DNA of 64,000 nucleotides, from positions 5,659,723-5,723,722 of the forward strand of contig OZ022589.1 in the NCBI GenBank assembly GCA_963669155.1. Reading direction: 5' to 3'. Of the stretch, positions 57,610 through 64,000 are shown piece by piece. A program made the translations under genes and the position numbers. The notes under the pieces are model-generated. The model searched no databases, had not been told where the DNA came from, and saw nothing but the letters and a program-made list of their open reading frames with translations. The stretch's first letter is position 1, and each line of letters begins with the position of its first letter. The DNA is from Arbacia lixula. Its lineage: Eukaryota; Echinodermata; Echinoidea; Arbacioida; Arbaciidae.

Positions 57610-60600
57610 GTGATAAAAGTTTTATTTATTTTCATTTTATTGGTATTATTTACCCAGGGTAGCCCCTTCAGTGGTTGAACACTGTTCTACCAGGGGGCCC
57701 TGCTTTGACATATAACACAAACATGGTTTACATATATACAAACAAATAACATGTATAGTTCAATGAGAAATAAACGCCATTTAGGAATTTGCATTTTATC
57801 GATGGACAATAACAGTTGAAAAGGTATTCCAAGTAGACACTCCTGTAATACTGGAAAGCACATGTATCATTTCTCTTCGACTAGTAACCAAGTATGTATA
57901 TAAATATGTGAGGGGATTTTGTTTACAAAATTAAAAAGTTATCTGTTTTTGCAGTGAGCGATTTGAACAGTTGAAAACATGTCTCACGTTACATCACTTG
58001 CAAAACTGGTAAGCACATGTACTTGTCTTATTTCGTCCAGGACATTAACCACACATGTTTTTAACAAACAAAATATTTTATCAATTTTTGCAGTGAACAA
58101 TAGCACAGTTGATTATATATGCATCACTAGAAAGAAAAAAAGAAATTAACTGGTACGCACAATTGTTCTCACCTTTCGGCACAAATTGTAACTCAGAACA
58201 TAATTATATGTTTGGTTGTTTTTTTTAACAAAAAAATTATATCCACTTATGCGGTAAACAAGAACACTGTCTTAAGCATACATCAAATAACAATTATATC
58301 CATTTATGCAGTAAACAATAACACTGTTTTAAGCATACATCAAATTGATCAGTTCAAATACTGGTAGGCAGGTGAATTATCACCTTTTTTGCACAAGATA
58401 TTTCACATATTTGTAGCAATAATCATCCGTTTTGCATTGGACAATGACACATAGAAAATCAATTATCAATGGAAACTGGTAGGCATACATGGATTATGTT
58501 TACGTACAAGTTTTAACATAATCTAATTTCTTCCAATGTAAACAATCGTGAAACAGGAACACAAGACAAGAATGATGTATGGTTGTATCTAACAAACATA
58601 ATGACTGAGTGTTAGTGTGACCATTGATTTTTGATATATTTAAAAGAAAAACATAAACTTCATAGGTATCATTATTTGAAAAAAAAAATGTGTTGCCCAA
58701 TCAGATTTTTCCAATGTAAAGAAGTGAACAATAACACAATAACACAATTCAGAACAATGATTATGTTTTAACAATCATCACGAGTCTACATGTGACCATT
58801 TGGTTAAGAAATATATCCAAAAGGAAACATATACATGACAGGTATCATTATTTGTAATACATACTTAAGTTAAAAGAGTTTACACTAGATTGTTCTATTG
58901 CTGTGTATTTTTGTATCTCCAATATAATGGTATGAATTGTTGTTTGTTTGTGGTACGTTTAACATCTGGGTGTAAGTTATTCCATATGGTTGACCCATAG
59001 TGTGAAAATGACTTTTTGCCGGTTTGGGTGCGTACCGCGGGGATTATAAGACCATGATCGGAGGAGGAACGGGTACTGTATCTGTGTGTATTTCTTGTTG
59101 TTACTATTGTGTTGTTTAAATATGGTGGGGCATAACTGTGTACAGCAGCGTGCATCATTTTACAAACTTGGAAATCCCATCTATCCTGTATAGGAACCCA
59201 GTTTAGTTGTTGTAATACTATATTGGTGGGGGTTCTGGCTTCTGTTCTTATTACTACTCTTGCCATCTTCTTGTGTTGCTTAATGAGTGTTTCTTTTACG
59301 TATTGTGCACAGTTCGACCACGCACAACTGCAATAGTCAAAGTACGGGAGTATTAGTGCATTTGCAAGCAGTTTGGCACTACTGAGGGTAAGGTAATTTC
59401 TGAGACGCCCCAGCAATGCCAACCGGGATGATATTTTCTTACTTGTGTGTTCAATGTGTTTCTGCCAGTTTAAGTTGTCATCTAGGATTACCCCTAAGTA
59501 CTTGTAGCAGTGTACTCTCTCTATATCATGATTGTTCACATGTAATTTTAGGTCACGGGTTTTTGCAAGTTTCTGGGGTGTACCAAATAATATATACTGG
59601 GTTTTGGTGGGGTTTAAGACTAATCTATTGTAATGCAGCCACTGAGCAACAGAAGAGAGATCAGCATTAAGTGCTGCCTCTATTTCATCAGCAGTCTGTC
59701 CACTATACACCAGGGCTGTATCGTCAGCATACATCAAGACTTGACTCTTTATTACAATCCTTGGCAAGTCATTGACCATTAATGTGAATAAAAGTGGGCC
59801 TAGGATTGACCCCTGGGGGACTCCTATTGTTATGTCCCTTACATCCGACACTGTCTCTTTGATTAACGTGCTTTGTGTACGACCAGCCAAATAAGCTTTG
59901 AACCACTCAATCTCCTTTCCCTGAACACCATATAATTTAAGCTTGTGAATTAAAACATTGTGGTCAACTAAGTCGAACGCCTTTTTAAGATCGAGGAAAA
60001 TAATGCCAGTAAGTCGGCTGTGATCCATTTCTTTGTACAGATAATTGCTGAGATAGGTAAGTACTGTATTTGTAGAATGGTGTTTACGGAAACCAGATTG
60101 TTGTGGGGCTAAGTATTTGTTTTCACTCAAGTATTCATGAAGCTGGTCATGAACTATTCTTTCGAACACTTTCATTGCGACTGGAATGACAGATATTGGG
60201 CGATAATTGTTAGGGTTGTCTTTCTCTCCACCCTTGTGTATGGGGGTAACCTTAGCTTGCTTCCAGTCAAGTGATATACATCCCGTTTGGAGTGACAAGT
60301 TGAAAAGATGCGTCAAACATTTACATATGACAGGTGACGCCTCTTTCAACAGCTTGGGGCTTACTCCATCGATACCAGTAGCTTTTTTAACATCCAGACA
60401 TTTTAGAATATTCAAAACAGTGGTTTCGTCTATATCGTCAAATATATATCTGTTATTCTCATACTCAAAAAAGATATGCGTGTTATGCAAATTACTGTTG
60501 TTATCAATATTATATTCGGTTCGTATTTTAGCACCAACCGTTACAAAATGATCATTAAACTCGTTTGCTATGGTCATAGTATCAAACACTTCTTGACCGT

Positions 60601-61180
60601 TTACGTTCAACACGTCGGTTATGACACTAGAACCTGCCTTGCTACCTCTAAGATTATTAAGTATTTTCCATAACTGTGCAGGGTTCCTTCTATTTTCTAG
60701 TATGTTGCTACGATAATGGTCTTTCTTGAGAGTTTTCTTTAGATTGCTTACATAATTTTTCACATCACGGTAAAGTTTCCAATCTCTCTTATTGTTCGTT
60801 GATTGGGCCCTCTGTTTGCACTTGTCTCTCTTGTATGACAATTCGATATATTCTTCATTTACCCAGGGAGTTCTATTTCCCCTTACCCTCATGGTGACAA
60901 ACGGGGCATGCTTGTTACTGACTTTCAGGAAACATTGCTTCCACTCTTGCCAGGCAACATCGATCTGATTTGTTTCTAAGCACGCTTTCCAGTCTAAATG
61001 CTCTAAATCATGGAGATAGCTCTTTACTTCAAATCTCTTAAAAGACCTATATTCTACTTTTCTTGGCGGTAATCGTTTCCTATGCAGTTTACGTATGACA
61101 TATATCAAATTGTGGTCACTAAGACCTTCGGTCATTACATTGCATTCAATTACATTGTCAGGAGTGTTCACGAATATAAG
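57610..61180 (-). mobile_element. CR1/Jockey-superfamily LINE, 5'-truncated, RT frame open
   Basis: About 3.57 kb on the minus strand: the last part of the endonuclease, the whole reverse transcriptase region, and a 1.28-kb 3' UTR ending GGGCTACCCTGGGTAAATAA and AATAAAATGAAAATAAATAA. The 5' end breaks off inside the endonuclease at about 61178, where short reiterated sequence begins. The frame is unbroken over the whole protein portion, suggesting a fairly recent insertion. No clear target duplication is seen. The lack of an RNase H domain and the RT motifs fit the CR1/L2/Rex1 group, but the exact clade needs a tree. Confidence 0.9.
57800..58760 (-). repeat. Degenerate tandem units inside the LINE 3' UTR
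   Basis: On the plus strand a motif like TTTTGCAGTGAACAATAACACAG recurs near 57802, 57952, 58093, 58251, 58308, 58436, 58539 and 58721. Some copies are followed by CATCA and ACTGGTANGCACATG. One adjacent pair (58236-58292 and 58293-58349) is a clear 57-bp tandem repeat. Confidence 0.6.
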
Positions 61181-61267
61181 AATATAAGATCGATATCGAC
61201 GAATATAAGATCGATATAAGATCGATTTAGAAGATCGATAAGTAACGATATTCCTAAATGTACACAT
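58895..61267 (-). CDS. LINE endonuclease-reverse transcriptase (5'-truncated)
   Basis: This is a 790-codon frame; element-derived sequence starts at about residue 30. Residues 30-57 are the end of an AP-type endonuclease, including GLSDHNLIYV with its SDH motif. The RT core spans about 341-610: NNYRPISVIP (353-362), FLDLKKAFDLVDH (424-436), GVPQGSILGP (482-491), the catalytic YADD (513-516) and YLGVILDDNLNW (590-601). The C-terminal part ends TIWNNLHPDVKRTTNKQQF, the usual tail of this group. No RNase H or zinc-knuckle domain is seen. Residues 1-29 (RSYIRRYRSYIL-like) are translated from AT-rich junction repeats and are not native. All catalytic RT residues are present, but without the endonuclease N-terminus and element promoter the copy should not move by itself. 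Confidence 0.93.
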   Translation of the reverse strand: MCTFRNIVTYRSSKSILYRSYIRRYRSYILIFVNTPDNVIECNVMTEGLSDHNLIYVIRKLHRKRLPPRKVEYRSFKRFEVKSYLHDLEHLDWKACLETNQIDVAWQEWKQCFLKVSNKHAPFVTMRVRGNRTPWVNEEYIELSYKRDKCKQRAQSTNNKRDWKLYRDVKNYVSNLKKTLKKDHYRSNILENRRNPAQLWKILNNLRGSKAGSSVITDVLNVNGQEVFDTMTIANEFNDHFVTVGAKIRTEYNIDNNSNLHNTHIFFEYENNRYIFDDIDETTVLNILKCLDVKKATGIDGVSPKLLKEASPVICKCLTHLFNLSLQTGCISLDWKQAKVTPIHKGGEKDNPNNYRPISVIPVAMKVFERIVHDQLHEYLSENKYLAPQQSGFRKHHSTNTVLTYLSNYLYKEMDHSRLTGIIFLDLKKAFDLVDHNVLIHKLKLYGVQGKEIEWFKAYLAGRTQSTLIKETVSDVRDITIGVPQGSILGPLLFTLMVNDLPRIVIKSQVLMYADDTALVYSGQTADEIEAALNADLSSVAQWLHYNRLVLNPTKTQYILFGTPQKLAKTRDLKLHVNNHDIERVHCYKYLGVILDDNLNWQKHIEHTSKKISSRLALLGRLRNYLTLSSAKLLANALILPYFDYCSCAWSNCAQYVKETLIKQHKKMARVVIRTEARTPTNIVLQQLNWVPIQDRWDFQVCKMMHAAVHSYAPPYLNNTIVTTRNTHRYSTRSSSDHGLIIPAVRTQTGKKSFSHYGSTIWNNLHPDVKRTTNKQQFIPLYWRYKNTQQ
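61172..61243. repeat. Reiterated filler at the LINE 5' junction
   Basis: GAATATAAG, the last bases recognisable as element sequence, is repeated with additions: GAATATAAGATCGATAT appears near 61179 (partial) and 61201, and AAGATCGAT recurs four times between 61186 and 61240. Period is irregular, about 13-20 bases. Confidence 0.75.
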
Positions 61268-62900
61268 GATTTATTACAATAAAAAGTCATTTTGAATTTG
61301 AGACTAACGCTATCCCATCGTCGTACACATAATAACGTGTGTTGTTGTACGGTGCGTTACAACGTATCTTTCTATGGATCAACTTCGACGACATGCGTAC
61401 ACTGTGTTTTGTGGATCTGACGGATCAGACGGATGAACTTAATGTATAATTCACCAGAATAATGATTAATGAATACTTCCGCTATGCATTGAAATTGCAA
61501 TTTCCGTTCAATATTTGAAGGGATGGTTAGACAGAAAAGGAAATGTAAACTCCTGAAAAAACAAACATGAAATATACTCATACCAAATACTCGTTAGTGT
61601 TGAATAAACGAGGATGTTTATGGTTATTTAAGCTAGTACTCATTTCGTGTTTGTTGTAGATGCCGTACTCTGACGGTCACGTCACACATACATTTTACAA
61701 ATACGTAATGAGGCGTTATATATATCATACTGGGCGCAGTTGTAAATCTTGCATCGGGTATGCACTAATTAAAAGAAAAAAACATCTTTCGGCGACCATG
61801 AATCACAAATGTTATAAACGAATGTGATATTTATTTCCTTTAGATAAGATACTCCCTTTGTATCCAATTTCATTATATTGTATCAATATATTAGTGTTCG
61901 GCTGTATTATTATACGCATCATCGTAGTCGCAAATGACCTGCATTGTTAGTACCTAAGCGTATACACACGATTAATCTATCGCTAAAGCATAAAGTGATC
62001 ACTATTTCCAATCAACTCAAAACGATTGCTAATATGCTGCGTGAATGGACAATATATCACGAATAACGAATTAGGCAAAATGAAAACAAAAGTTGCGAAA
62101 CGAAAGCCCATTAGAGTAATTGCAAAATATAAAATGCGGGTTGATTAATTTTTTCGGAGGGGTGAATGTAAAAGTGACGATAGGCATGGGGGTGTATATA
62201 TCCGCGCGGATATCTAAATCTAATGCATGAATAAGCGGCTACTGGATTGGCGGAAATGAATTTTACATTACTTCTCGTACATAAATTAGGCAGGAAACTG
62301 CTCTCACGAAAGATGTATAACTATGTTTCAGTAAGAAGTAATGTCATGTTTACGCTCGATTCTAAAAAGTGTTTGTTCAAGGGGTCATAGAGGGTAAACG
62401 TAGAGGATTATTTAATCGTAATCGGTAATGCTTTTATTTTTGTCACGTTTCCTAATTCTCTGGCTAATTGATACTTCAAATGAATATGCCCAAATAGGCC
62501 CAGATTATATTGGAAAAAAGACCTACTTGCTCCATTTTTAAAAGTTCATTTTAACAACTACTTACCAATGTAGTAGTATTGTGTTACAATTTTCATCCAA
62601 GGGTAAGGTTTTGATACATAGGAGAGCACAGAATTCCTTCACGATAGCTATCACGGAATACATCATGATCTTTATAAAACAAAAAAGAGGGAGAGAAAAA
62701 GAACAAGGACACGAACATAAATAGGGAGAGACGTAAGAGAAGAAACTAAACAGACGTAAAGAGCTGATGTGCAACAGGAAGACAGATAGAGAAAGGAAGA
62801 GGGTGTAGGAATCCTTAAACAGAGAGTACAGTGATGTCACATCTACCTTGGACAGCACAACCGATCGAAAAATATATATATTTATATCCCTCATTAATAT
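61268..62900. other. Unassigned sequence
   Basis: No gene recognised. AG-rich stretch at 62680-62800 gives a spurious frame on the minus strand. Confidence 0.3.
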
Positions 62901-62913
62901 ATTCCAGTTCGTT

Positions 62914-63037
62914 GATTGGTTAAAAGGGTGTCACATGACCACAAATAGATGAACTATTTGTAGGAAGAGAGCTCAGAGGGAAGAAAAGTACTATTTCGTG
63001 ACGTCAGAGGGAAAGAAAGTACTATTTCGTGACGTCA
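62914..63037 (+). promoter_or_regulatory. Tandem-duplicated CRE segment with CCAAT-type site
   Basis: A 31-bp segment is duplicated (62974-63004 and 63005-63035, one or two mismatches). Each copy ends in a consensus CREB/ATF palindrome, TGACGTCA (62999-63006 and 63030-63037). GATTGGTTA, an inverted CCAAT box, lies near 62914, with TCACATGAC near 62930. CpG-rich DNA follows at 63120-63240. A promoter or enhancer is plausible; no gene start could be placed. Confidence 0.4.
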
Positions 63038-63391
63038 TGTCAAAAATAGTCTCTTTTTTCCCTCTGGACTATCGATATCCGGGCTATTTAGTGATCGGTA
63101 CAATTTTCATCGATTCATCCCAGGTAAATGCGCGACACGCAAAATCTGCGCGATACATTTCTTTCCAGCAGCTTTTTAGCGTTGTAGCGGAAAATCATTG
63201 GGCGCGCTGCCGGAACTCCAGCGGTGTTGCGGCCGAGGTGCAACTTGAATTTCCGTTGGTTTGCTCAAGCCGCAGGAAATAACAAAACAACTGAATCGGG
63301 CTCCTGCATTCGGGGCTTAGAGCATGGGCACACAAGGTCCATGGTAAGGATTCAATTAATAAACAAAGAATATATTAATGAAGGATATAAA
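63038..63391. other. CpG-richer sequence, no gene placed
   Basis: A frame at 62998-63282 spans part of it but carries no domain and overlaps the CRE repeats. The CpG-rich core is GCGCGCTGCCGGAACTCCAG near 63200. Confidence 0.25.
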
Positions 63392-63575
63392 ACAAATATT
63401 TCATGATCTTTATTCGGGAACTTTGTGGAATCTATTGGTCCCCTCGGTTAAGTGGAGGGCGTGCAGTACCATTTTCCCTCGACCTGCGGTCTCGGGAAAA
63501 TAGCTCCGCACGCCCTCCACTTAACCTCGGTGCAAATAGATTCCACAAGATCCCTCATGGTCATGAAATATTTGT
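63392..63575. mobile_element. Foldback element, 184 bp, arms nearly contiguous
   Basis: Ends are ACAAATATTTCATGA and its exact complement. The arms continue inward with matches such as TTGTGGAATCTATT and GGTTAAGTGGAGGGCGTGC, and meet at TTTTCCCTCGACC / GGTCTCGGGAAAA. No coding capacity; family not recognised. Flanks are AT-rich and no target duplication is certain. Confidence 0.75.
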
Positions 63576-64000
63576 ATAATATATAATGTATATCCCAGGC
63601 ATGGACAGGGAACATAGCAACGTTTTTTTTTTTTTCAAATTCTTTTTTTAGAGCACAGTCTTAACAAATGGGATCTTCAAAGTACGGCCTCGCTTATACG
63701 CAATATATTGGGAAACCTTTTCGTAAATAAAACAACTTCAGAAACAAATCGTGTTAAAGCTATAACAAGCAGCGTGTTATACCACATAATCCTACAGAGC
63801 AATAAGTTGATGCTAACCATCATTGCACGCCACAACACGTTTACTCATTTTGCATCACATGTGAATTTATTATAAAGTTATACTGATCAGTATAATTGAG
63901 CGAAATGTTGCTCGCTAAGAAAGTATTAAGGAGCAAAATTAGTAGATTCTATTATTGGTTGGGTTGCATAAATGTTAGCTACATGGTCAGGACATGGTTT
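63576..64000. other. Unassigned sequence
   Basis: AT-rich with a T run near 63625; no gene recognised before the window ends. Confidence 0.3.

Noticed and set aside
59416-60673. Plus-strand frames inside the LINE
   Set aside because: They are antisense shadows of the reverse transcriptase frame.
1-64000. LTR retrotransposon, retroviral or Polinton-like remains
   Set aside because: No long direct terminal repeats, protease, integrase, capsid or envelope signatures were seen; all retroelement proteins found are non-LTR type.

Overview
This window looks like gene-poor, repeat-rich nuclear DNA from a eukaryote. The best guess is a marine invertebrate deuterostome, probably an echinoderm. The basis is AT-rich unique sequence, very long CT/GA, TG, TA and CTA microsatellites, several CR1/L2-like LINE 3' ends plus an L1/Tx1-like insertion, and many short DNA transposons (MITEs) flanked by TTAA. 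There is no operon-like packing and no compact run of genes. The taxonomic call is an inference from composition and repeats; no host protein was recognised.

The only long, convincing coding sequence is the reverse transcriptase of a 5'-truncated non-LTR retrotransposon on the minus strand (58895-61267), with a 1.3-kb 3' tail down to about 57610. A second, young L1/Tx1-like insertion (45044-45610, plus) has a poly-A tail and a perfect 13-bp target-site duplication; it still encodes the C-terminal zinc-knuckle part of a reverse transcriptase. Three more LINE 3' ends lie at 34640-35135 (minus), 44402-44868 (plus) and 56905-57318 (minus). Nearly all other open frames come from low-complexity DNA, mainly Leu-Ser runs from CT repeats, and are left out.

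Layout. 0-3.6 kb: a hairpin near 0.5 kb, a palindromic repeat at 1.44-1.62 kb and homopolymer runs. 3.6-7.7 kb: a microsatellite belt ending in a CT-rich higher-order tandem repeat. 6.1-9.3 kb: CpG-rich patches with two weak host first-exon or splice candidates. 9.6-11.3 kb: MITEs and a dispersed repeat. 11.4-34 kb: mostly unassignable sequence with scattered MITEs, a TIR element at 27.0-27.6 kb and a degenerate tandem repeat at 28.2-28.5 kb. 34.0-34.2 kb: a well-formed core promoter candidate and an RFX X-box. 34.6-48.4 kb: LINE remnants, MITEs, microsatellites and a degenerate satellite-like array at 47.5-48.4 kb. 48.4-55 kb: mostly unassigned, with a GA-rich tandem repeat. 55.2-61.3 kb: a dense nest of transposons. 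61.3-64 kb: a duplicated CRE segment and a foldback element.

No gene pathway can be reconstructed. The most distinctive material is the set of TTAA-flanked palindromic elements at 55.2-56.9 kb, a second TTAA MITE family with about ten scattered copies, and short sequence reiterations at the 5' junctions of two truncated LINEs. I found no CRISPR array, rRNA, confident tRNA, or capsid- or envelope-bearing element.
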